The notes under the pieces: model-generated
Databases searched by the model: none
Seen by the model: the letters and a program-made list of their open reading frames with translations, nothing else
Told to the model about the DNA's origin: nothing
Part shown: piece by piece, positions 8,563 through 14,692 of the stretch
Layout: every line of letters begins with the position of its first letter
Position numbering within the stretch: the stretch's first letter is position 1
Origin: Actinomycetota bacterium
GTDB lineage: Bacteria > Actinomycetota > Acidimicrobiia > Spongiisociales > UBA5794
Direction of reading: 5' to 3'
Length of the DNA stretch: 34,551 nt
Assembly (NCBI GenBank): GCA_013151445.1
Contig: JAADIG010000037.1
Location: forward strand, 1 to 34,551
Program-made: the position numbers and the translations under genes

Positions 8563-9873
8563 TTGAAACGATTAAAATGGGCTTTCCTATTGATCGCTCT
8601 CGCCCTGGTTGCCGCCGCGTGCGGAGGTAGTGCGACAACGACAACAACAACAAGTGGAACAAGTGCGCCTACGGAAGGCGGTGACACCACGTCGTCCGTT
8701 GCCCCGGCAATGGCGCTCGATGGTGTCGACCTCAAGCTGTGGGGATGGTCGTCCTCCGAAGCGGAGAACACCGCACTCTCGGATCTTGTTGGCCAATTCA
8801 ACACGGCCACAGGAGCAAACGCAGAGTTCCAACCGCAGGCCGACTATGACGTTGCACTCCAGAGTGCAATGGCATCGGGAGCACCACCAGACGTGTTCTA
8901 CATTGACAGCTTCAAGCTCGCCGATCTAGCGGACGCTGGCGTTCTGGCACCGGTTCCGACCGGGGCATTGAGTAGCCCGGATGATATCTATCCGTCCCTG
9001 CGTGAGGCCTTCACGTTCAACGGAACCTGGTATTGCCCACCAAAGGACTTCTCAACACTGGCCCTCGTTTACGATCCGGAAGCGCTCCAAGCCGCCGGTG
9101 TTGACGTCCCAACGACGTGGGAAGAGCTGGCCACAGCGGCAGCAGCACTGACCACCGGCACGACTGCTGAGATTGCCGCCGGGGATGCCCAGGCGGGACT
9201 AGCCATGGGTGTCGAGTACCCACGGTGGGGTTCGTTCTTGTTTCAAGCAGGCGCCGCGCTCACCGACGAGGCAGTCACCAAGATCACGCTGGACACCCCG
9301 GGCGCGACCGATGCGCTCCAGTTCATTGCAGATCAGTACCAGGCCGGATATTTCATCAGCCCGGCTGATGTCGATGCCGGTTGGGCTGGCGAGGCGTTTG
9401 GTCAGGCCAAGTCTGCGATGACGATCGAGGGCAACTGGATCATTGGCTACCTCCAGGACACGTTCCCCGATCGGAACTTCGCGGTAGCGGAACTCCCTGC
9501 CGGTCCCGCCGGCAAGGGCACCTTTGCGTTCACCGTTTGTTACGGGGTCGCCGCTGATGCACCGAACCCGGATGCGTCGTGGGCGTTCGTCGAGTATCTG
9601 ACGAACCCCGAGGGCTCTCTTGCATGGACCAACGCGTTCAACGTGATGCCTGCTCGGGCCTCGGTTTCCAACGATTGGATCGGCTCACACCCGGACCTGG
9701 AAGCATTCGTTGCTGGCGCCGACTACGCCAAGCGCTGGGGCTTCATCCCCGGATTCGGTGATGTGATCGGTGTGTTTAACGACAACGCCGCCGGTCTGGT
9801 CGACGGGTCCGTTACCGTTGCAGAACTGATAGCTGCTGTCACAGGTGCCGGAAACGACGTAATCGACGGATAG
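8563..9873 (+). CDS. Sugar ABC transporter substrate-binding lipoprotein
   Basis: The 436-residue protein belongs to the extracellular solute-binding family 1 (MalE-like). It begins at TTG 8563 with AGGAG (8551-8555) 7 bases upstream. A signal peptide ends in a clear lipobox, VAAAC, with Cys20 as lipid anchor, followed by a Thr-rich tether (TTTTTTSGTS) and the binding domain. Family features include ANAEFQPQADYDVALQSAMASGAPPDVFYID, FSTLALVYDPEALQAAGVDVPTTWEEL, AMTIEGNWIIGYL and the late WAFVEYLTNPEG. It should capture an alpha-glucoside outside the membrane and deliver it to the two permeases that follow. It is separated from them by a strong hairpin that may raise its expression relative to the permeases. 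Confidence 0.93.
   Translation: MKRLKWAFLLIALALVAAACGGSATTTTTTSGTSAPTEGGDTTSSVAPAMALDGVDLKLWGWSSSEAENTALSDLVGQFNTATGANAEFQPQADYDVALQSAMASGAPPDVFYIDSFKLADLADAGVLAPVPTGALSSPDDIYPSLREAFTFNGTWYCPPKDFSTLALVYDPEALQAAGVDVPTTWEELATAAAALTTGTTAEIAAGDAQAGLAMGVEYPRWGSFLFQAGAALTDEAVTKITLDTPGATDALQFIADQYQAGYFISPADVDAGWAGEAFGQAKSAMTIEGNWIIGYLQDTFPDRNFAVAELPAGPAGKGTFAFTVCYGVAADAPNPDASWAFVEYLTNPEGSLAWTNAFNVMPARASVSNDWIGSHPDLEAFVAGADYAKRWGFIPGFGDVIGVFNDNAAGLVDGSVTVAELIAAVTGAGNDVIDG
8564..8575 (+). promoter_or_regulatory. Possible third, degenerate LacI operator at the binding-protein start
   Basis: TGAAACGATTAA matches the operator TGAAACGTTTCA at 10 of 12 positions, with one half-site perfect. It overlaps the TTG start codon and the next codons, which are unusually AT-rich for this genome. 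It may be chance. Confidence 0.3.
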
Positions 9874-9876
9874 CCC

Positions 9877-9915
9877 GAGGTGGGGAGGTCGTCACTGAGG
9901 CGGCCTCCCCACCTC
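9877..9915 (+). repeat. Strong intercistronic hairpin between binding-protein and permease genes
   Basis: GAGGTGGGGAGG at 9877-9888 pairs perfectly with 9904-9915. Three further pairs inside (one G-U) leave a 9-base loop. It begins 3 bases after the binding-protein stop. There is no T run, so it is more likely an mRNA-stabilising or partial-termination element than a full terminator, like those known after malE-type genes. Confidence 0.75.
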
Positions 9916-9939
9916 CCCAACTCGGGAAGGGGATCACGA

Positions 9940-11010
9940 GTGGTCAAAGCAAAGACCGCCAACGGACCCAGACGCCGCGGCGGCCACCGTGCCACGAAAC
10001 TTGCACCCAGGGGGTCCCTCCACAGCGGAGACAACTTTCTCGGTCTGGTGTTCACCGCACCAGCAATGATCGGGCTCGTCATCTTCGTGGCGATCCCGAT
10101 TCTGCTGACCCTTTGGGTGAGTTTCCGGGACTGGAACGGTTTTGTTTCGCCCTTTGACAGTTCCTATGTCGGGCTTGATAACTACAACGAGCTGCTCTTC
10201 AAACCCGGAATTCGTCAAACGGATTTCGCACGGTCAATTCGCAACAACTTTTACTATGTCGTCGGTGTCGTCCCGATCCAGACGGTGCTTTCGCTTGTCA
10301 TTGCGGTCATCCTGAATCAGAAGTTTCTCAAAGGCAAGAGCTTCTTCAGAACCGCCTACTACTTCCCGTCGATCACGAGTTCCATCGCGGTCACCCTGAT
10401 CTTCATCTTCATGTTTCAGAGTCAAGGTGCGATCAACGCAGTTCTTCCGTTCGACAACATCAACTGGCTCAACAACGCAAACGGCATGATTCACAACGTA
10501 CTCGGTGTCTTCGGTGTCGACCAGGCTCCAGGGTGGGCGAAATCGGTCGAGTTTATGGGGCTCTCCCTGTGGGAATGGATGGCCGGGCCGAGCGTGGCGA
10601 TGTTTGCGATCATGATGCTCGTCACGTGGACAACTACAGGCACGATGATGCTTATTTTCCTGGCGGGGCTGCAGAGCATCTCACCGTCCGTGGAAGAGGC
10701 TGCGACAGTGGACGGGGCCAGCTCGTTCCAACGATTCCGGTACGTCATCGTCCCCATGATGCGCCCGACGATTTACTTCGTTGTCACCCTCGGGCTCATT
10801 GGGACATGGCAGGTTTTCGACCAGATCTATGCAACCAATTTCGGTGGTCCGCGCAAGACAACGATCACGCCAGCTTTCTGGATCTACTTCCAGTCGTTCC
10901 GCAACTCCGAGGCTGGCCTTGCAGCCGCGATCGCCATTCTCCTGTTTGTGATAATCATGTTCTTTGCGTTCCTGCAGCGTCGCGTGAACACCTCGAAGGG
11001 GGTGACCTGA
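9940..11010 (+). CDS. Sugar ABC transporter permease, MalF/UgpA type
   Basis: The 356-residue integral membrane protein has a basic cytosolic N-terminus and about six hydrophobic helices (starting FLGLVFTAPAMIGLVIFVAIPILLTLWV). The EAA loop that docks the ATPase reads EEAATVDGASSFQRFRYVIVPMMRP. It forms the translocation channel with the next gene's product. GTG 9940 is chosen because AAGGGGA (9927-9933) lies about 6 bases upstream; the longer in-frame GTG at 9880 lies inside the strong hairpin and lacks a ribosome site. No ATP-binding subunit is encoded nearby, so a shared ATPase (MsiK type) is expected from elsewhere. Confidence 0.92.
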   Translation: MVKAKTANGPRRRGGHRATKLAPRGSLHSGDNFLGLVFTAPAMIGLVIFVAIPILLTLWVSFRDWNGFVSPFDSSYVGLDNYNELLFKPGIRQTDFARSIRNNFYYVVGVVPIQTVLSLVIAVILNQKFLKGKSFFRTAYYFPSITSSIAVTLIFIFMFQSQGAINAVLPFDNINWLNNANGMIHNVLGVFGVDQAPGWAKSVEFMGLSLWEWMAGPSVAMFAIMMLVTWTTTGTMMLIFLAGLQSISPSVEEAATVDGASSFQRFRYVIVPMMRPTIYFVVTLGLIGTWQVFDQIYATNFGGPRKTTITPAFWIYFQSFRNSEAGLAAAIAILLFVIIMFFAFLQRRVNTSKGVT

Positions 11011-11011
11011 C

Positions 11012-11884
11012 ATGGCGGTGGTGACGGCGAAAGCCTCGGATCTCAGCCAGATTGCCAAGCGCGTCGCTGGTTACGCAGCGTTGATCTTCTTCGCCCTCCT
11101 GTTCATCATGCCCTTCATCCTGACGATCGTGACCTCGTTCAAGACGTTGCCAGACATCCAACAGAACCCAGTCCAACTCTGGGCCGATCCGGACATGGGG
11201 TGGACGCTTGATGGTATTCGGGGTCTCGATACGAGCAACGTTCGGCTGCCGAGGTGGGCGTTCAACTCGTTTGTGGTGACGACGACCGTGGTCATCGGGA
11301 GAGTGTTCCTCGACTCTCTCGCCGGGTTCGCCCTGGCAAAGATGAAGTTCCGCGGGCAACAGGTCATGTTCGCATCCGTCGTCATGCTTCTTGCTGTGCC
11401 CGGTGTTGTGCTGCTCATCCCCAAATTCCTCATCATGAAGCAGCTCGGGATACTGAATTCATACACCGGGTTGATCCTGCCGCTGATGTTCGACGCGTTC
11501 GGAATCTTCCTGATGAAGCAGTTCTTTGAACAACTGCCAAACGAAATGCTCGAGGCCGCCGCAATCGATGGAGCATCGACCTGGCAAACGTTCACCAAGG
11601 TCATGTTGCCGCTCGCCAGACCCGGACTTATCGCTCTCACGATTCTGTCGATTCAGGGAGTGTGGAACGACTTTATGCATCCGCTGATAGCGGTTCCAGG
11701 CAACCCCGACCTGGCGACATTGCCGCTCGGACTCGCAAACATACGAGCGGCGTTCGGGAACGCACAACCGTGGAACACGATTCTCGCTGGGACCATCATC
11801 GCGACGATCCCCATTGCCATTGTGTTCTTTGCCTTTCAGCGCTATTTCGTACAGGGCGTTGCGGGCTCGGGAACTAAGGGATAG
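11012..11884 (+). CDS. Sugar ABC transporter permease, MalG/UgpE type
   Basis: The 290-residue partner permease starts one base after the stop of the first permease gene and follows GGGGGTGA, indicating translational coupling. About six membrane helices are visible, with the first at FFALLFIMPFILTIVTSF. The EAA motif reads LEAAAIDGASTWQTFTKVMLPLARPGL, followed by a C-terminal FFAFQRYFVQGVAGSGTKG ending of the MalG kind. It should pair with the preceding permease to import the sugar bound by the lipoprotein. Confidence 0.93.
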   Translation: MAVVTAKASDLSQIAKRVAGYAALIFFALLFIMPFILTIVTSFKTLPDIQQNPVQLWADPDMGWTLDGIRGLDTSNVRLPRWAFNSFVVTTTVVIGRVFLDSLAGFALAKMKFRGQQVMFASVVMLLAVPGVVLLIPKFLIMKQLGILNSYTGLILPLMFDAFGIFLMKQFFEQLPNEMLEAAAIDGASTWQTFTKVMLPLARPGLIALTILSIQGVWNDFMHPLIAVPGNPDLATLPLGLANIRAAFGNAQPWNTILAGTIIATIPIAIVFFAFQRYFVQGVAGSGTKG

Positions 11885-11929
11885 AGGCCGCCCCTCGACC
11901 ACCTTTTCTATTGATACAGGAAACCACGC

Positions 11930-12709
11930 ATGCCTCAACCGAATGATTCGCGCCATGGATCAGCCACGATCGACGTCACCGAGTTCGATGCGGTCGTCTT
12001 TGACATGGACGGTGTTGTCACCGATACCACTGCCGCCCATACGGCGGCCTGGAAAGAAGTCTTTGACGAGTTCCTGGTGAGGGTGGTTGGTCCCGACGTC
12101 GACCGGTTCGATCCTGTGGCGGACTACCTCGAGTTTGTTGACGGTAAGCCACGGTACGACGGCGTACGGGCCTTTCTGGCGTCTCGTGGAATCATGCTCG
12201 ACGAGGGGCGACCCGGCGATCCTCCGTCGGCTGACACCGTGCACAGTCTTGGCAACCGGAAGAACCAATCGTTCCTTGCGCGACTCTCCGCATACGGCGC
12301 GGATTCGTATCCTTCGACGCTGCGCCTCCTTGCCGAGCTTCGCCGGGTCGGCATATCGACTGCTCTGATCACCTCCAGTAGGAATGCGAGTGTCGTGCTC
12401 CAGGCCGCGGACGTCGATGTGTCGTTCGACGTCGTCATCGATGGGGAGGTTGCCGCCGAACGGGGTCTACCGGGGAAACCATCACCAGCCGTGTTTCTCG
12501 CCGCGACCGACGATCTCGGCATTTCAGCGGTGAGGGGAGTTGTCATCGAGGATGCCATTGCTGGCGTCGCCGCGGGCCGCATGGGAGGTTTCGGTCTCGT
12601 CATCGGTGTAGCGCGCCACGACAACGTCACTGACCTTCTCAACGCCGGTGCACATGTGGTCGTCGACGACCTTGCTGCCGTTTCCGTCGTGAGTTGTGGC
12701 TCTCGTTGA
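11930..12709 (+). CDS. pgmB: Beta-phosphoglucomutase (HAD superfamily)
   Basis: Predicted to convert beta-glucose 1-phosphate, the GH65 product, to glucose 6-phosphate through an aspartyl-phosphate. The 259 residues begin with a short polar extension, then FDAVVFDMDGVVTDT (nucleophile Asp25, acid/base Asp27). A cap domain follows, then LITSSRNA (motif II Ser/Thr), a GKPSPAVFLAA Lys (motif III) and the metal-binding VVIEDAIAGVAAG (motif IV). The N-terminal HAD sequence resembles the HAD half of actinobacterial HAD-GH65 fusion proteins, here split into separate genes (family knowledge). It is the last clear gene of the operon, 45 bases after the second permease. Its stop codon sits inside an inverted repeat. 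Confidence 0.9.
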   Translation: MPQPNDSRHGSATIDVTEFDAVVFDMDGVVTDTTAAHTAAWKEVFDEFLVRVVGPDVDRFDPVADYLEFVDGKPRYDGVRAFLASRGIMLDEGRPGDPPSADTVHSLGNRKNQSFLARLSAYGADSYPSTLRLLAELRRVGISTALITSSRNASVVLQAADVDVSFDVVIDGEVAAERGLPGKPSPAVFLAATDDLGISAVRGVVIEDAIAGVAAGRMGGFGLVIGVARHDNVTDLLNAGAHVVVDDLAAVSVVSCGSR

Positions 12710-12750
12710 CGATGGGAACCTTTCCCCCAGGCGGGACCTTCGTCGACGAG
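12702..12750 (+). terminator. Inverted repeat at the end of the sugar operon, possible terminator
   Basis: Eleven bases at 12702-12712 pair with 12740-12750 (one G-U pair), enclosing a 27-base spacer. The pgmB stop codon lies in the left arm. There is no T run; it might be a U-less terminator or simply a structured spacer ahead of the selenoprotein gene. Confidence 0.35.
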
Positions 12751-12777
12751 GGCACCGGGAGGTAGCAGATGAGTGAC

Positions 12778-12783
12778 TACAGT
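12778..12783 (+). promoter_or_regulatory. Leaderless-type -10 box (TACAGT) of the selenoprotein gene
   Basis: TACAGT ends 7 bases before the ATG at 12791, the same geometry as at the FKBP and lnt genes. A competing signal is GGGAGG at 12757-12762, which could serve an in-frame GTG at 12773. Confidence 0.4.
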
Positions 12784-12790
12784 GCCTGGC

Positions 12791-13051
12791 ATGAAGATGA
12801 CACTGGAATACTGCGCGGCCTGACACTACACAGACCGTGCAGTTCGCATGACACAGGGTTTGCTCGACGAGTTCGAGCACAACATCGACGACTTGACGCT
12901 GATCCCATCAAAGGGTGGTGTATTTGAGGTCACCCTTGGCGACACCTTGGTCTACTCGAAGATCGAAACGGGACGCCACGCCGAGTATGAAGAAGTTGCT
13001 CAACCGATCCGTGAGATCCTCGGAAGGTCAGCTCCCGAGTCGACCGACTAG
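12791..13051 (+). CDS. SelW-like (Rdx family) selenoprotein with in-frame TGA = selenocysteine
   Basis: Read with TGA 12821-12823 as selenocysteine, the frame gives an 86-residue SelW/SelT/SelH-family thioredoxin-fold protein. Its N-terminus is MKMTLEYC, followed by the redox motif CAAU (Cys8, Sec11) in the usual place after the first beta strand, a helix (RAVRMTQGLLDEF), and the family signature IPSKGGVFEV followed by LVYSK. The TGA falls exactly where CxxU/CxxC is expected, and the frame stays open to the TAG at 13049-13051. A candidate SECIS hairpin follows the TGA. Ordinary gene calling would start at ATG 12848 and lose the active site. The role is unknown but probably thiol redox. The stop overlaps the next gene's GTG by one base. 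An N-terminal extension from GTG 12773 is possible. Decoding needs selA, selB, selC and selD elsewhere. Confidence 0.82.
12831..12862 (+). promoter_or_regulatory. Candidate bacterial SECIS element
   Basis: Lower helix 12831-12835 pairs with 12858-12862, and upper helix 12836-12840 pairs with 12846-12850 (one G-U in each). The apical loop AGTTC (12841-12845) has G at its second position, and a 7-base bulge lies on the 3' side. The loop begins 17 bases after the TGA. This agrees with the bacterial SECIS pattern as I remember it (loop about 16-37 bases downstream, G among the first two loop bases). Pairing was done by hand. Confidence 0.55.
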
Positions 13052-13950
13052 TGGCTGACACGCGTAGGGTTCTTTCGACATCTGAAGGGTCTCACACCGG
13101 GGACTTCCAACGCGGACACTGGGTGTTGGTTGCGCTTGTTGCTCTTGTTTTTGGGTCGGCATTCTTTTGGATCGCACTTTCGCTGCGGTCCTTCGACCCC
13201 CGTTTTCTGGCCTTCGGACGAGTGACCCTCGGCGCCGCGGCGTTGGCCCTGTTCCCTGCCGCTCGGCGGCGGATCGATCGTGAGGACTACCTGCGCATCG
13301 TGGTGGCGGGAGTCGTCGGCCAAGCGATGCCAGCAGTGCTCTTTGCTCTCGCCGAACAGCGCATTGAGTCGGCGCTGACGGGCATGATCACCGGTGCCGC
13401 CCCGATCACCGCTGCCCTATGGGCTGCCCTCTTCATGGCCAAGCTCCCTTCGAGGCGACGAGTGGCGGGTCTTGCGGTCGGCTCCGCTGGCATTCTGCTC
13501 CTGTCGCTACCGTCGCTGGGAGAGGGAGGGTCAAGCGCCCTCGGTGTGCTCTTTGTTGTCATCGCGATCTCGGGGTACGGACTTGCGGCGAACATACTCG
13601 TCCCGATGCAACCAAAGTACGGGGCGGCGGCGGTCATTCTGTGGGCCCTCATCACGGCGGTCGTTGTCCTCGCACCGCTGGGTATCCCGGCCTACACACC
13701 GGGTGCTTCGACCGAGTCGATCGTTGCTCTCCTGATACTTGGAGTCGTTGGCACCGGAGTCGCCCGAACGCTGCATGTGTCATTAATCGGCAGGGTCGGC
13801 GCCTCGCGTGGATCGGTCGTCGGTTATTTCCTTCCGCTTGTCGCTCTGTTCCTCGGAGTTGTGGTGCTCGACGAGAGTATCGGCCCGATCCAGATCATCG
13901 GCATGCTGGTGGTCGTACTCGGTGCCTACATTCTGAGTCGCAAGGATTGA
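13051..13950 (+). CDS. EamA/DMT-family transporter
   Basis: The 299-residue protein has about ten hydrophobic segments arranged as two EamA repeats (roughly residues 25-155 and 165-297), as in drug/metabolite transporters. Characteristic stretches are FGSAFFWIALSLRSFDPRFLAFGRVTLGA in the first repeat and SVVGYFLPLVALFLGVVVLDESIGPIQIIGMLVVVLGAYIL in the second. The substrate cannot be predicted. GTG 13051 shares its G with the stop of the selenoprotein gene and lacks a close ribosome site, so its translation probably depends on ribosomes that have read through the upstream TGA. Confidence 0.88.
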   Translation: MADTRRVLSTSEGSHTGDFQRGHWVLVALVALVFGSAFFWIALSLRSFDPRFLAFGRVTLGAAALALFPAARRRIDREDYLRIVVAGVVGQAMPAVLFALAEQRIESALTGMITGAAPITAALWAALFMAKLPSRRRVAGLAVGSAGILLLSLPSLGEGGSSALGVLFVVIAISGYGLAANILVPMQPKYGAAAVILWALITAVVVLAPLGIPAYTPGASTESIVALLILGVVGTGVARTLHVSLIGRVGASRGSVVGYFLPLVALFLGVVVLDESIGPIQIIGMLVVVLGAYILSRKD

Positions 13951-13967
13951 CTGGCTGTTAAACGCGC

Positions 13968-13973
13968 TAACCT
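13968..13973 (+). promoter_or_regulatory. Possible -10 box (TAACCT) of the small zinc-ribbon gene
   Basis: TAACCT lies 9 bases before ATG 13983, and TTGACT at 13947-13952 could be a -35 with a short 15-base spacer. No Shine-Dalgarno sequence is visible. Confidence 0.35.
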
Positions 13974-13982
13974 CGTCGCCCT

Positions 13983-14174
13983 ATGAATAATGGTGTGGCC
14001 AGGACCGCGCTCGTCACCGACCTCCTTCGAGGTGACGGGCCGTATCAAGCAATCGCGGAAGACTTCGTCGTGCAACGCTGCTCGTTTTGTACCGGAGCGG
14101 TTGACAACGATGTCCGCTTCAACGAGCAGGGATACCTCTGCACACCGTGTCTCTCGCTCGAGGTCGCCGTCTAA
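13983..14174 (+). CDS. Small zinc-ribbon-like protein, function unknown
   Basis: A 63-residue protein of no family I recognise. Its second half has two CxxC knuckles (CSFC at about 33-36 and CTPC at about 53-56) separated by 16 residues, as in a zinc ribbon, with YLC before the second. It sits between a transporter and a cyclic-nucleotide-binding protein on the same strand. The start rests on a -10-like box with no ribosome site. A longer overlapping frame begins at 13990, but its real coding part is the downstream gene at 14242. Confidence 0.6.
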   Translation: MNNGVARTALVTDLLRGDGPYQAIAEDFVVQRCSFCTGAVDNDVRFNEQGYLCTPCLSLEVAV

Positions 14175-14241
14175 CGACCCGCTAATCGGGTGCGCCGTAG
14201 CTCCGCTTGCTAATGTCCGCATGGACCAGCGAGAGGGACCC

Positions 14242-14661
14242 ATGAACACTGTTGAATTTCTGCGCGGCACGCCGCTGTTTGCAAGCTGTTCCGACAAAAG
14301 CCTCACGAGCCTCGCGTCATTGGCGCGCAAGAGAGAGTTTGCGGCCGGGGACCAGATCATTCGTGAGGACACGGGAAGCACGATGGGCTTCTATCTGCTG
14401 CTTGAGGGATCCGCCGTCGTGACCCGCGGAGACACTTTGTTGGCCGAGTACGCCCCCGGTGACTACTTCGGGGAGATCGCTCTTTTACTTGACGACACCG
14501 CACGCACCGCAACGGTGAGCGCGAAAACGGATGTCAGTGTCCTCGTGATCACTCGATGGGATTTCCGTGCCCTCGTCAAGACCAACCCTGAGATCGCCGT
14601 CGAGCTGATGGCAGTTCTGGCCCAGCGTCTTGCCGATACCGACCGAGTGATCAGCGAATAG
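14242..14661 (+). CDS. Stand-alone cyclic nucleotide-binding domain protein
   Basis: The 139 residues form one CRP-type nucleotide-binding domain with no DNA-binding or enzymatic part. LRGTPLFASCSDKSLTSLASLA opens the domain, and the phosphate-binding cassette reads PGDYFGEIALLLDDTARTATV, with Glu78, Arg88 and Thr89 in the positions that contact the ribose and cyclic phosphate in CRP. A cAMP-responsive adaptor is the likely role, with an unknown target. ATG 14242 follows GAGAGGGA; ATG 14221 in the same frame lacks a ribosome site. A TAATGT box at 14212-14217 would place the transcript start close to 14223. The gene lies 31 bases before a cyclase-ATPase, which suggests a shared signalling role. 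Confidence 0.85.
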   Translation: MNTVEFLRGTPLFASCSDKSLTSLASLARKREFAAGDQIIREDTGSTMGFYLLLEGSAVVTRGDTLLAEYAPGDYFGEIALLLDDTARTATVSAKTDVSVLVITRWDFRALVKTNPEIAVELMAVLAQRLADTDRVISE

Positions 14662-14692
14662 CGGTCAAGCTATTCCCGGGAATGCCAGCGTC

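Noticed and set aside
7791-8810. 339-residue minus-strand ORF over the phosphorylase end and binding-protein start
   Set aside because: Both plus-strand genes belong to clear families; the antisense frame crosses their boundary and has no recognisable domain.
9880-9939. Longer N-terminus for the first permease from GTG 9880
   Set aside because: The start codon lies inside the 12-bp hairpin with no ribosome site, and GTG 9940 has AAGGGGA at correct spacing.
5362-12709. Horizontal transfer of the sugar operon
   Set aside because: Base composition and codon use look like the neighbouring genes and no integrase, tRNA or flanking repeats are present.
12769-12927. 52-codon ORF with a good ribosome site overlapping the selenoprotein start in another frame
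   Set aside because: Its translation (MSDYSAWHEDD...) shows no recognisable features and it overlaps a conserved family; kept only as a possible start-site complication.
12848-13051. Separate 67-residue gene starting at ATG 12848
   Set aside because: It begins in the middle of a helix of the Rdx fold and lacks the redox motif; the same frame upstream supplies the conserved N-terminus through the TGA.
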